Below, in pieces: positions 1-15,310 of a DNA stretch of 64,000 nt; the first letter of the stretch is position 1, and each line of letters begins with the position of its first letter. Below the pieces are notes generated by a model. It did no database searches. It was not told the origin of the DNA and was given only the letters and a program-made list of their open reading frames with translations. The position numbers were made by a program, and so were the translations under genes. Location: contig JBBPUQ010000007.1 of assembly GCA_038501195.1 (NCBI GenBank), forward strand, positions 1 to 64,000. Direction: 5' to 3'. The stretch comes from Nemania diffusa. Taxonomy: Eukaryota > Ascomycota > Sordariomycetes > Xylariales > Xylariaceae.

Positions 1-143
1 CCTAACCCTAACCCTAACCCTAACCCTAACCCTAACCCTAACCCTAACCCTAACCCTAACCCTAACCCTAACCCTAACCCTAACCCTAACCCTAACCCTA
101 ACCCTAACCCTAACCCTAACCCTAACCCTAACCCTAACCCTAA
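1..143. repeat. Telomere repeat array (CCCTAA)n
   Basis: About 24 perfect copies of the 6-base unit CCCTAA run from the first base to 143, then stop abruptly in AT-rich sequence. This is the C-rich strand of the TTAGGG telomere used by most filamentous ascomycetes, so the left edge of the window is a chromosome end or very close to one. No degenerate telomere variants follow the array. Confidence 0.98.
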
Positions 144-345
144 TAAATTATTTTTAATTATTATAAAAATTTATAAAAAGTTTTTTAAATATAATAATAT
201 TAAAATAATTTAAAAATAAATATAATAATATAAAAAAATATTATAAATTTAATATTAAATAATAATAATATAAAAAAAAAAAAAAAAACTATATATTTTT
301 TAATAAATTATATATAATAATTTATTATAAATTATTAATGTTAAT

Positions 346-581
346 TATTATATAAAGTTTATAAAAAAAGCAGAGCTTTAAATAAATAAAGCTATATTGT
401 ATAAAAAATCTACAAATAAAAAAAAAAAAAAGAAAGTTAAAAATTCTTTTGTAAAAAAATTGCTTATATATATATATATAAAATAGTTTAAAATAACAGT
501 AAATAAAATTATTTATTTAATTAAACAATAAAGCTATTTAATTTATTTAAATAATTAAACTAATATTAATTAATTATAACT
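346..581. repeat. Left LTR of element 1
   Basis: This is about 236 bp and aligns with 6818-7052. It is more AT-rich than its partner: cytosines and guanines kept in the right copy are T or A here. Confidence 0.85.
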
Positions 582-3500
582 ACTTTTTTTTTTAAAAAAA
601 ATAGCTTGTTTATAAGTTATAAAAATTAAATATGCAAGCTTTAATTAACTACTTTTTAGCAAAAAAAAAAATCGCTTCAAATATTTACTATATTATTAAT
701 TGCTAAATCTTTTTTTTTTTAAGTTATAATATAGCTTTTTTACACATTAATATTGCTGCTTTTTTTAATATTGCATTTTAAATATATTTTTTATGCGCTT
801 TTTTTTTTTTTTATAAAATTAACAAATTGTTGTTTTTATAAAATCTTTTAATAATATTGTTTTAAACTATTTATAGCTAATTATTTAATTTTAATAAAAG
901 TTTAGTTATATTTAAATTGTTGTTATAAAATTCTTTTAATAATACAAAGCTATTTTAAAAGTTTTTAATATAGTATTACTTGTTATTAATATTTTAGCTT
1001 TTTTAATTAACTTAATATTATAGTTTTTAATAATATAGTTATATTATATATACTTTTTTTATTTTAAATTTTTTTTCGTTTTTAAGTTTAAATATTTTAT
1101 TTTTAAAATTATTGCTTTTTTGACTTATTAACAAATTGTTTAAATATTTTTATAATCGATTAATATAATATTAATTAGTTACTTTTTATAAAAAAAAAAC
1201 TTATAATATAAATATATTGCTATTTTTTTTTAAAATTTTATATATTTGTTATATTATTAAGTAATTAAGCTTGTTTAAAAGTTTATTAATTATTTAAAAC
1301 TGTTGTTTTTTTAGTATAAATATATAGTTGCTTATATCAAAATTAGAGTTTTAACACTTTTTGTTAGCTTGTGTAGTTATATAATGTTATATATATTTTA
1401 GTTCTTTTTTTGCAAAGTTTACAAATTATATAATTTTTTACATTTTGTTTTAAGTGTTAAATTGTAATATTTTTTTAACTATTAGTAAGTTTTTTAGTTT
1501 TTTTTAAACTATGCAATTTTTTTAGTTAAAATAGAATAATATTAAAAAACTTATTTCAACTTTGTAAAAAAATAGTTTTATAAATTTATAAAATAATAAT
1601 ATTTATATATAATTTATTACAAAAATTTGTTTAAATTAATTGTTTTAGTAATAATTAATATAAAACTAAAGCTATTAATTTAAATATTTATTTATAATTT
1701 TAACTTGTTTTACAATTTTATAATAACTTATAAATATTAAAATATACTAAATTTTTATAATTTTATATAATTTGTTTATAAAAGCAAATATAAACTAAAG
1801 TTTTTTATTAAAAATTATTATAATTAATACTTTAAAAACTTTAAAAAAACCTTTGTAATATATTTATACAGTATTTTCTACAATTGTTTATAAAATATAT
1901 AATATAATTTATACTCTTTTTTTTAATCGATTTATTATAACTAACATATTATTATAACTATATTTATTTTTAAATATTTATTTAAAATTTATAACTAAAT
2001 ATTTTTAAATATAGTTTAAAATAAAAAAAAAAGTAAGTTTACTAAATATATTATTATATAAAACTTTTACAAAGTAATATTTTATATAATTAAAAATATA
2101 TATATTACAATATTTTTTAAGCTTAAGCTATTAATAGCGTTTTATAAAAAGCTTATATATTTTTTTTTTTTTTTAAGTATATAATAAACATTTTATTATA
2201 TATTTTTTAAATAAGTCAAATATATAAATATAAAAAGTTAAAAATTATAAGTTTTTTATTATAAGTAGTTAAATTATTAGTTAATTACTATAAGTTATTT
2301 TTATTAGCAGAAGTTTTTTTATAGTAAATTTTTATATTAAAGTTTTTTTTGTTTTTTTTAAATACTTTTATAATTAGTTAAAAACTTAATAAAGCTTTTA
2401 TGTTTTTTTATAGCTTTATAACAAACAATTCAATTTAAAACATTATTTATATAAATATATTATAAACTATATTATTTAACAGTTAAAAAATTGTTAAATA
2501 TTTTTATGCTTTTTTTTTTTTTTTTTATATAACAAAGTTTTTATACTTTTTTATTAAAACGTTAGCTAATATATTTTTTTTTTTAAAACAGTAAATAATA
2601 TAAAAGTTATATTTTATAAATAGTTTTACTTATTTTATTTATTATAAATTTAAATATTATTTTTAGCTAAAATATTTTAAAGCTTAATAATTTATTATTA
2701 TTAAAAAAAGCTTAATATAGCTATTAATCAATTTAAATCGTTATTTTTTAAAAGCTAAAAATATTACAAATATTTTTTTATTAAAAATTTTATAATTTAA
2801 TTTAATATTGTATAAAGTTTTAAAGTAATATATAATAAAATGTTAATTATTTTTATACTTTTAAAATAAAACATTTATAGCTATACTATTAAAAGTATTA
2901 GTTTTAATTTTAATAAATAAGCTATATTTATAATGTTGTAATATTAAATAAAATATAAAAACTTTTTTTAACTGCAAAAATACTTAGTTATATTTGTTAG
3001 TTTATAAAAAAGCTATTTTTTTTTTTGTTAGTTGTGTTATAAAACTAGCGATTTAATTATAATTTTTTACAAACTTTTTATAAAAATTGTAAAACTTTAA
3101 AAAAAACTGCACTTTTTTTATAGTTATAAAAGCTTTTTAATTTTTTACTACTTTTATTTTAATTAAATTAACTTAAATGCTGTTTATACTAACAATATAT
3201 TTTAAAAATTTAGTTTTTATAACATAAAATTTGGATTTTTTTAAGTTTACTTAAAGTTTTATAGTATATAATTGTTACAGTACTATTTATATATATTTTT
3301 AGTAATTTTTTAAGTTAGTTAAATAAATAAATATATTATTTATATATATATTACAAAAATTATTTAAATAATTAAATAGTATATTATTAATATACTTTTA
3401 AAATATAGCAGAGCTATTAATAAAACTAAACAGAAATATTTTATATTTAAAAAATCTATAACAAATACAAAAAGTTGTTAAGTTTTTTTGTTTAAGCTTT

Positions 3501-6500
3501 ATATATATTTAGTTAAATGTTTGTTTTATATTTAGCTTAATAAATATATTAGTTTTAAAAAGTTATAACAATGTTTTTTTAATTAAAAGCAAAAAGTACT
3601 TGTTTTTTTTTATTAACTTGTTAAGTTTTTAATAATTTATATAAAATTTAAGCTTTTTTTCTGGTTTTTTTACAAACAATATAAAAAAAGCATAAAATAT
3701 ATTGTTAAATTTAATAAATCTTTTATATAAATTATTAATTAAATATTTACAAACAGCTTTTAATTTATTTAATAATATTTTATACAAAAAACTATATTAA
3801 AAGTTATTAGAAGTTTTATTTTTAATAAATTTTATTTTGTAATTTATTTTAAATTAATAAAACAAAAAAGTATTAAAGTTTACTTTATTAAATATATACA
3901 GCAAGTTGTAATATTTTTCGAAAATTATTTATAAAGCTTTTTTATAAAGCTTTTTTTTTTTTTGTTAAAAAAAGCTTTTTTTTTGTTATTAATAAGTTTA
4001 TCAATTTTATAAATAGTTGTAATTTGTACTTTTTATACAAAGTTATTATATAAAACTATTATATTAAATATAGCTGTAATAATATTAGCTATTTTTATTA
4101 AAAGTTTAGTTTTATATTATTTTAATCTGTTTTGTTATATTTTGTAAAAACTTAAACTATTAGTTTTTTAATATAAAACAATTTTTTTGTTTTTTTTTTA
4201 AGTTTTTTTTTTTTTTAGTTTTACAAAAAAAATCAAGCTATTATTTAAATTGTATTACATTTTAGTTATGTTTTTTTTAACAAAGTTAAATTGTTTAATA
4301 ATTAAAATTTAAAATACTGTTTAATTTTTTTCAGCGTTTTTTTATTAGCGTAGTTATTGTTCCTTTTTTTTAAAAAGCTTTATATTTTAACAGTTAATAT
4401 TTGTTTAATATTTAAAGTTTATAAGCTATATTTTTGCTTAATTTATACTTAAATTTTAGTTAAAGTACTAATTAAAAAAATAACTAAGTAAAAATATTAG
4501 CTTATATTTTTAGCAGTTAAAAAACATGTTGTATTTTTAAAACTAAAGTTTTTTAATAATTATTTTGTATATTTAAAAAAGTATTATTACTAAAAATATA
4601 TTTTTAAACTTTTTTTTTTATATTTATAAAAATACTAATAAAATAATTTTAATATTTTGTTTTTTTTGTTGTTATATTTAAAAATTAATTAAAAACAAAA
4701 TTAAATAATTATAAAAAAGTTTAATATTTTTATAATTTTTTTTATAAATAGCATATTTATATTTATATATATACTTACTTTTATATTTTTAAAAAAGTTT
4801 TTAATAATTAACAAAAGTTTATTACTGTTTATAATATATATATACAATAAAAGTTATTTTTTTAAATATTTATTTATTAAGTTTAATTTATTATTTATAC
4901 AATTTTTTTATAATATTTTTTTTAAGCAGAAGTTTAATTTGTTTAAAATTATTTTTTTAATGTTTTATTTTTTTTAGTTTTTTTTGTAGTATTTTTTAAA
5001 ACTTTTGCTTTATTACAAAAACTAACAAACGTAGTTATAATGTTTTGTAAGCATGCTTTTTTTTTAGCACTGTTTAATAAGCAATTTTTCAAAACATGTT
5101 TTTTTTGCTAGCAGTTAAAACATTTGCTTTTTTTTGTTAGCTTTAATAATTCAAAATTGTTCAAAATGTTACAGCTTTAAATTATTAAAGTTTTAATATT
5201 ATTGTTACTAGTTTTAATATTACTGTTTTTATTGCTAGTAATATTTTCTAAAAAGTTATTAATATTACTACAAATAATATATTAGTTAAACTTGTTTATA
5301 TTATTAAAAAAAATTAACTAATTAATTTTATGTTTAATATTATATTTTTTGTTATTTATATATATTTAATAAATTAACTAAGTATAAAATTTAATATATT
5401 AGTTAAAAAAAACATTATTATTTAAATAAACAGAAAAAATATTTAATAGTTTATTAAATAACTTGTTTTTAAAATATTTTTTTTATTTTTTTTTTTTTAA
5501 TTTAATTTTTTTAGCTAATTAAACAAAGTTAGTTTTAAAATTAAAAAAAGTAACTAAAATATAATTATTAAAATCGAAAAATTTTTATTTTAATTTAAAC
5601 TTTTTATTAATATTTATATTTTTATAGCTTTTTTTTAAATAGTTAAAAAGTGCTTTAATAATAATTAATTAATTAAAGTAGCTTTTAATTAAATATAAAA
5701 GTAAATGTTTAATAATTTTACTATTAATATAAGCTTTAATATTAGTTATTTTTATAGCATTATTAACAAACTAATTTTTGTTAACAATTAGTCAACTTTT
5801 TATAACATGTAGTTATATTTTAAATTTAATATTGTTTTTGTTTTTGTTATTGTAAAAAATAAATATAAATATTTTAGTTAATTTATAAAATCTTTTATTT
5901 GTTTAAATAAATTTTAAAGTATTATTTCTACAAAAAAATAAATTAATAATATATTAGTTAGTTTTATTTAATAGTTTTTAAATATAGTTGCGTTTAATAA
6001 TAGCTGTTTTTAACTTTTGAAATAAATAATTAATAGTTTATTTAAAATAAAAGTTAAAAGCAAGTCTTTTTTTATTATTTTTTATTAAATAATTTAATTG
6101 TTTTTTTTTATTAACTGTAATTTTGTTAAACTTTTTAGCTTAATTAACAAAAGTTTTTATATATTAAATAAACAGTACAGCTAAATTATACAAATTTTTA
6201 GCTTGTTATTAATATGTTATTATTATTAAAGTTTTAACTTTTATTTTTTAAAACAAAGCGTTAAAATATTTAACTAAATTAGTAAAAACATTTTTGTTAA
6301 CTAGTTTGTTAAATTTAAGCCAGGTTTTTTTTTTTAATATAATAATAAAAATAAAAAAAAAAGCAATTTTATTAAACTTATATAGTTTAGTAATATATTT
6401 TTTTTAGCAAATAGTTGGTTTTTTAAAAAAAGTTCTTTTAATTTAAAATATAATGTTTATATACAAAAAAAAAGTTTTATATTTAATTCTAAAAGCTTTT

Positions 6501-6817
6501 TATTAAAAAAACTAAAATAATTAATATATTGTTATTTTTAGTTTTTATAGTAACTAAAATATTTTAGCTAAGTTTTTTAAAATATATTTAAACATTAGTT
6601 TTTATATAAAAAGTTAAAAAAAGCTACTTATTACTTATAATTGCAAATAGTTGTAATTTATTAAAAATTAAATTAACTTGTTTTTTAACTTGCTGTTTAA
6701 AAACAGTACGCTTTTTAAATATTGGTACTATTATAGCAATCAATTATAGTTCAATTTTTTTGTAAAAAATATTTAAAAGCAGTCTTTATACTTTGTAAAT
6801 ATAAATAATTTATAGAT

Positions 6818-7052
6818 TGTTATATAAAGTTTATAAAAAAAACAAAGCTTTAAGCAAATAAAACTATATTATACAAAAAATTTATAAATAAAAAAAAAAA
6901 AAAAAAGTTAGAAATTTTTCTGCGAAAAAATTACTTATATATATATATATAAAACAGTTTAAAGTAGCAGTAAATAGAGTCACTTATTTAACTAAACAGT
7001 AAAACTACTCAATTTATTTAAGTGATTAAGCTAGTACTAACTAACTATAACT
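6818..7052. repeat. Right LTR of element 1
   Basis: This is about 235 bp, starting TG, and aligns with 346-581. It keeps more C and G than the left copy, for example around 6960-7040. Confidence 0.85.
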
Positions 7053-7686
7053 TTAATTAATAATAAAATAAAAAAAAAAACTGTTTTTTTTTTTAAAAAT
7101 AAATTAATATATATATATTAAACTTTTTTTTATTAATAATAAAATAATTTTTTTGTTTTTTATTTTAATTAGTTTGTTTTTATATTATATTAAAACTATA
7201 AAAAATTTATAAATTATTTTTTTTATTTTAACTTTTAATATTTTAACAATTATATAATAAATTTATATTATTAAAATTAATATTAAAAAATTTATTAATT
7301 TTATTAAAATTTTTATTAAAACTTTAAATATAAAATAATATATTTTTAATTATTAAATTAATTATATATTTTTTAATATTAATTAAATATTTTTTAATTT
7401 TAATTATATAATTTAAAAATAATATAATTAAATATAAATATTTAATTTTATATTTTTTAGTTTTAATTTAATTATTTAATATAAAAAAACTAAATATTAT
7501 TTAAAAAATAATAAATCAAAAATTTATATTAATTTTATATTATTAAAATAAAAAATTAATAATATTAATATAAAAAAAAATAAATTAAAAATAATAAAAA
7601 AATTTATTAAATATAAAATTTAATAATTAATATTATTATATTTTAATATAATTTTTAATTAAAAAAAAAATATATTAATTATTAAT

Positions 7687-7729
<43 letters not shown>

Positions 7730-7972
7730 ATTTATTAAATTAAATTAAATTATAAATTTTTATAATAAAAATAAACTTTTAATATATTTTAATTATTTAT
7801 ATTATATTTTAAAACTATATAAAAATAACAAATAAATTATAATAAAAAAAAAAAAAAAAAAAAAATAACTATTTATAAATAAATAAATATAATTAAATTT
7901 ATTTATAAAATTTATATATAAAAAACAATATTTATTAATTTTTATATAAAATATAAATAATATATAAATATA
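7053..7972. repeat. AT-rich spacer between elements 1 and 3
   Basis: There is no open frame and no recognised repeat here. A pure poly-A run of 36 bases lies at 7691-7726. The stretch contains the target-duplication copies of element 1 (7053-7057) and element 3 (7968-7972). Confidence 0.6.
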
Positions 7973-8057
7973 TATTAAATTAATAATTTAATAAAACTTA
8001 TATATATATATTAAATATATATAACTAAGATTTAAATTAAAATTTTTATTAAATAAT

Positions 8058-8360
8058 TGTAAAAACTGAAAAAAAACAGCTAATATAATATATATAAAAA
8101 TATTGTATATTTAAAAAAAAATACTAAACTAAAAAAAAAAAAAAAAAAAAAAATTAAGTTTATAATAACAAACTCGATTATATATAAGCTTTTTTTTTTA
8201 TAGTAAATATTTTTTTTATTATTTTAATATTATTTGTTATATTTTTATTATTTACTTTTAATATAATAAAATAAATATTTATTATAAAATATAATAAATA
8301 TTTTAATATATTTTTTATATATTATTTTTTTATATAATAAATATAGTTTAGTTATAACTA
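8058..8360. repeat. Left LTR of element 2
   Basis: This is about 303 bp and aligns end to end with 15009-15310. It includes a 23-base A-run and the shared closing motif TATAACT. Confidence 0.85.
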
Positions 8361-11300
8361 TTTTTTTATTTATTTAAAATTTATTTTAAACTTGTAATAA
8401 TTATAAAATTAATAAATAGTTTAAATTTTATAAAATTTAACTTTATAAAGTTATATTTAATTAAATTTAATATAGTTGTTATTTTTATAGTTTAGTTTAG
8501 TTTGTTTTTTTTTAAAAGTTTTTAACTAGTATTTTAATTGTTTAAATAATTCTGTTTTATTAAAATAAACATTATAATATTGTTATAATAAAATAAAAAA
8601 GTTATAAAAATTAATAATAAAATATTATATATTATTTAAATTTTAGCTTTTTTAATTTATTTTATAAAATAGTTTTTTATATTAAATTTATAAAAACAAA
8701 ATTTTTTTAACTTTTTATTTTTTATTATTAATATTTAAATTTATAATTTTTTTATTTAAATGTTTATACTTTTGTTTAAACAATAAATTATTTATATATT
8801 TTTATAATCGATTTATATAAAACTAATATATTTTTTTTTATTAATTTAATAATTTTAATAAATAAATATAATTTTTATATTTTAAAATTTTATATAATAT
8901 TTATATTAAAAAATAGTTAAATTTATTATTTAAATAATTAATTTATTTATTTTTTTTTTTAAAAATATAAACAAAGTTATTTATATTAAAATTTAACTTT
9001 TGTTTATATTTATTAATTTATTTAGTTATTTTATTTTATACTTTTTATATTTAATTTTTAGTTATAAATAAATATTTATAAATTTGTTTTTTAAATATTT
9101 ATACTTTTTATTAAATAAGTTTTTTTTAAATAAAAAGCTTAATAATTGTTTTTGTTTTATTTTTTTAGTTAAAAGTTATATATATAAATTGTTTTATAAT
9201 AACTTTTTAAAAAAAAAAACTTTTTAACAAGTTATATAATAATATAGTTTAAGCATTATTTAAACTTAGTAATATTTTAAATTAATTGTTTTAAAAGTAA
9301 TTAATATAAAAACATAACTATTAATTAATTTATTAATATATATTTTTTACTTGTTTTATTGTTTTATAATATTTTATAAACAAAAAATTTAATTTTACTT
9401 TATAAATTTATAATAATTTATTTATAAAGTTTTTAATAAACTAAAAGTTTTAATTGTTTATAATAAATTTAAACTATTTAAATAGCTAGTAAAAACTTTT
9501 ATAATATATTTAAACTATATTTTTTGTTATAATTAATAAACTATAAAATATAATTTAATAAAACTTAAACAAATAGTTTATTATAATAAAAATTATATTA
9601 TTACTTAATTTGTTTTTAAAAAAACTTTTAAAGTTAATAATAATATATTGTTAAAAATAATTTAAAACTTTAAATAAATAAAACTTGTTTAATATTTTGT
9701 TTTAAAATGTTTTAATAGTTTTATAAAAACAGTTAATTATATATATATTAATATTTTTAAACATTTTTAATTATTAATATTTATTTATTATTAGTTTTTT
9801 AGTTTTGTTTTTTTTAAAATAAACTATTAAAATTTAGTTATAAATTTTTCAAATTATTTTTATTTATAAATTGTTTATATTAGTTATAATTAAACATTTT
9901 TTATATATTATTAAATTTTTAAATATTTAATAATTTAGTTATAATATATTAAATATTAATTTTTTATATTTTTTTAATAAAAAATTTTTATAGTTAATTT
10001 ATAATAAAATATTAATTAAAAATATATTTAATATAAATAATAACTTATTAATAACTAGTTTGTAAATTTTAATTATTTACAAAATAAAATATTTTAAAGT
10101 AAAGTTTTTTAAAGTTAGCTATTTTAAAGTTATAATTAATTAAAAAAATATTATTATATATTGTTTGTTTTTTTTCTATTTTTAACTTTTTAACTTATTT
10201 TTTAGCTTTAATATAATATTTAAAATAATATTTTAAATTTTTAACTAATAAATAATTATAAAGTTATAATATAATATTAATTTAATTTATTTAGTTTATT
10301 AAAAATTTAATATATATTTAATAATAAAATATTTTAATATTATATAGTTAATAATTATTATAAAAAACTTAATTTATTATAAATTTATTAGTTTTGCTTT
10401 TTAATAAATAAGTTTTTTTATTATTACTAGTATTTTTTTATTATAAATATTATAGTTAAGTTTAGTTTTATAAAATATTTCAAAATAAAATGTTATAAAA
10501 TATTAGTTGTTTTTTAAGCCGTTTTTTTATAAAAAGTAATTTGTAACTACTTTATTTAATATATTTATTTTTATATATATTTTTATATTAAATAAAAAAT
10601 AATAAAGTATTAATATTAATAATAAAGTTTGTTTTAATTAATTAAACATTTTTTAATATGTTTTAAACTAATTAAAATAAACTATAATAACTATTAATTA
10701 AATTAGTAGTTTTATAATATAGCTAAACTTTTTAATAAACTATTTGTAAAAATTATAAAATTTTAAAAAAAACTATACTTTTTAAACTTAAATTATACTA
10801 TACTTTTTAAATAGTTTTTATTTATAAATTATTTTAATTTTTATTAAATTTATTTTAATTTTGTTAATATTAATAATAAATTTTAAAAACTTAGTTTTAA
10901 TTATATAAAATTTATATTTTTTTAAATCTGTTTATAATTTTATAGCTTATAGTTTATTTAAAACTTTTTTTATATAAAGTTTATATTTAATTTTATTGTT
11001 TAAATATATTAATATATTATTAATATATATTATATAAAATATATTGAAATATTTAATTAAAATATTATTAATAAATTATTAAAATATAACTAGTTTATTT
11101 GTTAAATTAAAAAATAAAACATTAAATTAATATATTTTATATTATATATAAAATATAGTTAAAAATTTATATCTTTTTATTATATATATATAATAAAACA
11201 TTTGTTTTATATTTAATTTAATATAAATTTTTATTTTTATAAAACAAATAAACATTTTATTAATTAAAAATAAAAAATATTAGTTTTTTTATATTAAAAA

Positions 11301-14300
11301 ATTTAATTTTTAATAATTTATATATAGCTTTAAAAATTTATTATTTTTTTATATAAATAAAACTAGTACTATTTAAAATATTATAATAAATTTAATAAAA
11401 CTTTTTATTAAATTTTTATATATATATTATTTATAAGTTTTAGTTTTTTTTAAAAATATTTTATATAAAGTATTATATTTTAAGTTTTTCGAATTTTTTA
11501 TAAGTTCGATTTAATAATTAATTTTATATTTTTAAAGTAATATTTAATTAAAAGCTTTTTTATTAAATATATTAAAATATTTATAATATTTTGTAAATAT
11601 TACTTATTTAGTTATTTTTTAAAAGTTTTTTTTTAAGTTTTTTAATTTGAACTTTTTTTAAGCAATTATTAAGTTTATTTTATATAAAAAAGTTACTTTG
11701 TATAATTTAATGTTTTTTTAATATATTATTATTACAAAAGTAATAATATTTAATATAAAAATATTAATAAGTTAATATTTATATTATTTTATAGTATTTT
11801 TTTATAGTTTATATTTGCTATAACAGTTTTTTAACTTAAATTTTTTTTTAATAAAACTTTTTTAAATAAAGTTTTTTAAAGTAGTTTTATTTTATTATTA
11901 TTTGCTAATAATATTTTTATTTTTTACAATTTATATTTTATTTAGTTTTTTTTAAACAAATTAATAATATATTAAAAAAACTTAAATATAATATAAATAA
12001 AACTAATTATAAAAAAATATTTTTTTGTTTTTTTATTTAATTTTTTATATATAGTTTTTAATTAAAAGATTTATTTTTTTATAACAAATAAGTTTTATAA
12101 CTAAATAATATTTTATATTTTTTAAGTTATTTTAATTTTAAATAGTTTGTTTTATTATATAATATTGATTTAATAATTTAAACTTTTTAATTTTTTTATT
12201 TTATTTAATAATATATTTTTAATAAACTTTTTTTTTTTTTATAATAAAAAATATTAATTTTTATTTTTAATAATTAATTAATATATTATAATATATAAAA
12301 AACTTTTATTTAATAATTATATTATATTTTATATTTAATATTATTATAAAAATATTTTAAATAGTATATATATTAATATAAAAATAAACATTTAATATTT
12401 TAATAATTTTTTAATTATTATTACTATTATATTTTATAATAAAAATAAACTTAAAACTAAATAGTTTAAAAAAGTTTAAAAGTTATATTATTTTTTTAAT
12501 AAATTAAATATTTATATATAAATATGTTTTAACTTTTATATTAATTAAAACAAAAGTAAAAAGTTTTAATTTATTAAATATTATTAAATAAATTATTAAC
12601 AAAAATTTTTTTTTAAAATTTTTTTTTAAAAAGTTAAATAAAACTTTTTTATATTAATTTAAGTTTAAAATTAACAATATAATAAATTTAAAAAAAAAAA
12701 CTAATTATTTTAAACTTTTTTATTTTTTAAACTTTTTTTTTTTATATTAACTTTTTAGTTATTTTTAAAATAATTTTTTTTTTTTTTTATAATTGCTACA
12801 ATTTAAGCAATATTTAAATGTTTATATTTTTTATAATATAAACAGTTAATATTTTAATAGTTAGTTTTATAACAAATAAAATAAAAACTTTTTTATATTA
12901 AAATTATTTTTTTTTTATATTATAATTTTATATAAAATTTATATTTGTTTTTTAATTTTTTAAATATTAAAATAAAAAAATATTGTTTAATAGTTAAAAA
13001 CATAGTTTTATTAAATAATAGCTTTATAAATAAATTTTATAAAAGTAAGTTTTTTATAAGTAAATTTTTTAAAATATTAATTATATTATATTTTAATAGC
13101 TATTAGTTAATTTTTTATAAAATAAAGTTATTAATAAAGTTTTTATATTATTAATAATTAATAATTTAAATATAAAAATAATAAATATTAAAAGTAATTT
13201 TAAAACTATTTATATTAAATATTATAACTTTATTTAATTGTTTTAATAGTTTATTATATAAATTTTATTTATAATTAGTTTAAAATATATAAGTTTAATT
13301 AATTAATTTAATAAATTTAAATTAAAAGTTTAAAAATGTTTTTAATTTTTTTATTTTAAATTTTTTATATTTAGTTTAAGTTTTTTTATATTTATAAAAA
13401 TTACTATATAACTTTAGTAAATATTTTCAAACTTTTATAATAATTATATATATAAAACTATTTTATTTTAAAACTTGTTTTATAAATAAAATAATTTTTA
13501 AAGCAGTTAATTTATTTATATGTTTTAAAATATAATATATTTAGTTTTATTTATTTATAAAATAATTTATATTTGTTTAAAGTTTATTTTTTATAAATAA
13601 ATACTAATAATAAAATTTAATTATAAATTTATTGTTTAAAAAAATGTTATTAATAAAAATAAAAAAGTTTGTTATTTTTATATTTTGTTTTTTATTGTTT
13701 AAAAACATTAAATTTAATGTTATATTTTTTTTATAATTATTTTTTTAAATAATATTTTTTAAAGTAAATATATTACAAATAAAGTTTTTTAAAACAAATA
13801 TATATAAAATAATAAACTTTTAAATATTTGTTTTAAAGTTTAAATTGTTTTAAATAGTTTAATTTTAAATAATTTTTTTAAATATAATAATAAATAAAAT
13901 ATTTTTTGTTAAAATAAATTAATTAAAAGTAGTTTTATTATTAATATTATTTATATAAATATAACTTTTTTAAATAAAAAGTTATTAAATAAATATTTAT
14001 TAAATAAGTTTTTATTTAATAATAATTTATATAATAAATATTTTTTTATATATTTTAATTAAAACTTTTTAAAAAATTTTGTTGTAGTTTTGTAGTTTTT
14101 TAATTTTTTTTTTATATATTTTTAAAATTTGTTTGTTTTTAATTAGCTTTGTTTTAGTTTTTTATAAAAACTATTTACTTTTTTATATAAAATTTTTTAT
14201 AATATAACAAATAATATATAAATAGTTTTAATTTTAACTGCTATTAAAAGCTATAATATATAACTAATTTATTATTTTATAAAATATTTAAATTATAATA

Positions 14301-15309
14301 ATATAAATATATATTTTGTTAAAAATAAACTTAAGTTTAATTTTATTTAATTTTTTTTAAATATTATAATTAATAATAAACTTTTTGTTTTTAAATTTAT
14401 GTTTTATTATATTAAATAAAAAAAATATTTTATATATATAGTATTATTTTTATTAATAAGCTAATTTATGTTTATTTTTTATTTAAAAAAAAATATTTTA
14501 TTAAATTTTATTAACAGTTAAATAAAACATATAAAAATTTTATATTGTTTTATTTTTTATATAATTTTAATATTATTAATAAATATTTTTTTTAAAATTA
14601 TTAAAGTATTTTTTAGTAAACTTTAATATAGTTTTTTGTAAAATAATATTGTAAATTATAAACTTTTTAACTAAAAAGTTTAAAGCTGTTTTTTTTATAT
14701 CGAAGTAACTATTTTTGTTTTTGAAATAAAAATAGAAATTGTTTAATATAAGCATTTTTTTTTTTTTTTTTTTTTAAATACTAGAAAAACTTGTAATATT
14801 ATAGCTTAGCATTTTTTTTTTAAAGTATAAAGTTAATATAAAAAATATAAAAAAAATTCAGTATTAAATAAAAAATTTAGTATTTAATAATAAATTAATA
14901 TTTTAATATTAGTATTAAATATATTTAATATTAAATCAGTATTAAATTAATATTAAGTTGAATTTTTTAATATTAATTTATAATAAATAAATAAAACGAG
15001 CTTAATATTGTAAAAGCTAAAAAAAAACAGCTAATATAGTATATATAAAAATATTATATATTTAAAAAAAAATATTAAGCTAAAAAAAAAAAAAAAAAAA
15101 AGATTAAGTTTATAATAATAAATTTGATTATATATAAGCTTTTTTTTTTGTAATAAATACTTTTTTTATTGTTTTAATATTATTTGTTATGTTTTTATTG
15201 TTTGTTTTTAATATAATAAAGTAAATATTTGCTACAAAATATAATAAATGTTTTAGTATATTTTTTATATACTGTTTTTTTATATAGTAAATATAGTTTA
15301 GCTATAACT
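8058..15309. mobile_element. RIP-degraded LTR retrotransposon, element 2, nested in element 3
   Basis: LTR-like direct repeats of about 302 bp occur at 8058-8360 and 15009-15310. Both begin TGTAAAA, carry a long A-run, and end TATAACT. ATAAT precedes the left LTR (8053-8057) and recurs at 15310-15314. The host LTR sequence resumes there at the base expected from the other LTR copies, which independently fixes the insertion. The element is 7.25 kb. Internal segments align with element 1 at matching distances from the left LTR (3088 and 10749, for example), so the two are relatives. Confidence 0.86.
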
Positions 15310-15310
15310 A
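15009..15310. repeat. Right LTR of element 2
   Basis: This is about 302 bp and aligns with 8058-8360. It retains a few more G and C than the left copy, the same bias seen in element 1. Confidence 0.85.

Larger units (their letters stand above)
346..7052. mobile_element. RIP-degraded LTR retrotransposon, element 1
   Basis: Two direct repeats of about 235 bp (346-581 and 6818-7052) align over their whole length. They share, for example, an A-run, a run of TA dinucleotides and the closing TATAACT. The right copy starts TG; the left starts TA, as expected if RIP changed the G. TTAAT stands just before the left LTR (341-345) and just after the right one (7053-7057), which fits a 5-bp target duplication. 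The element is 6.7 kb. Its internal part resembles that of element 2 but has no open frame, so Copia or Gypsy type cannot be told. Confidence 0.85.
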
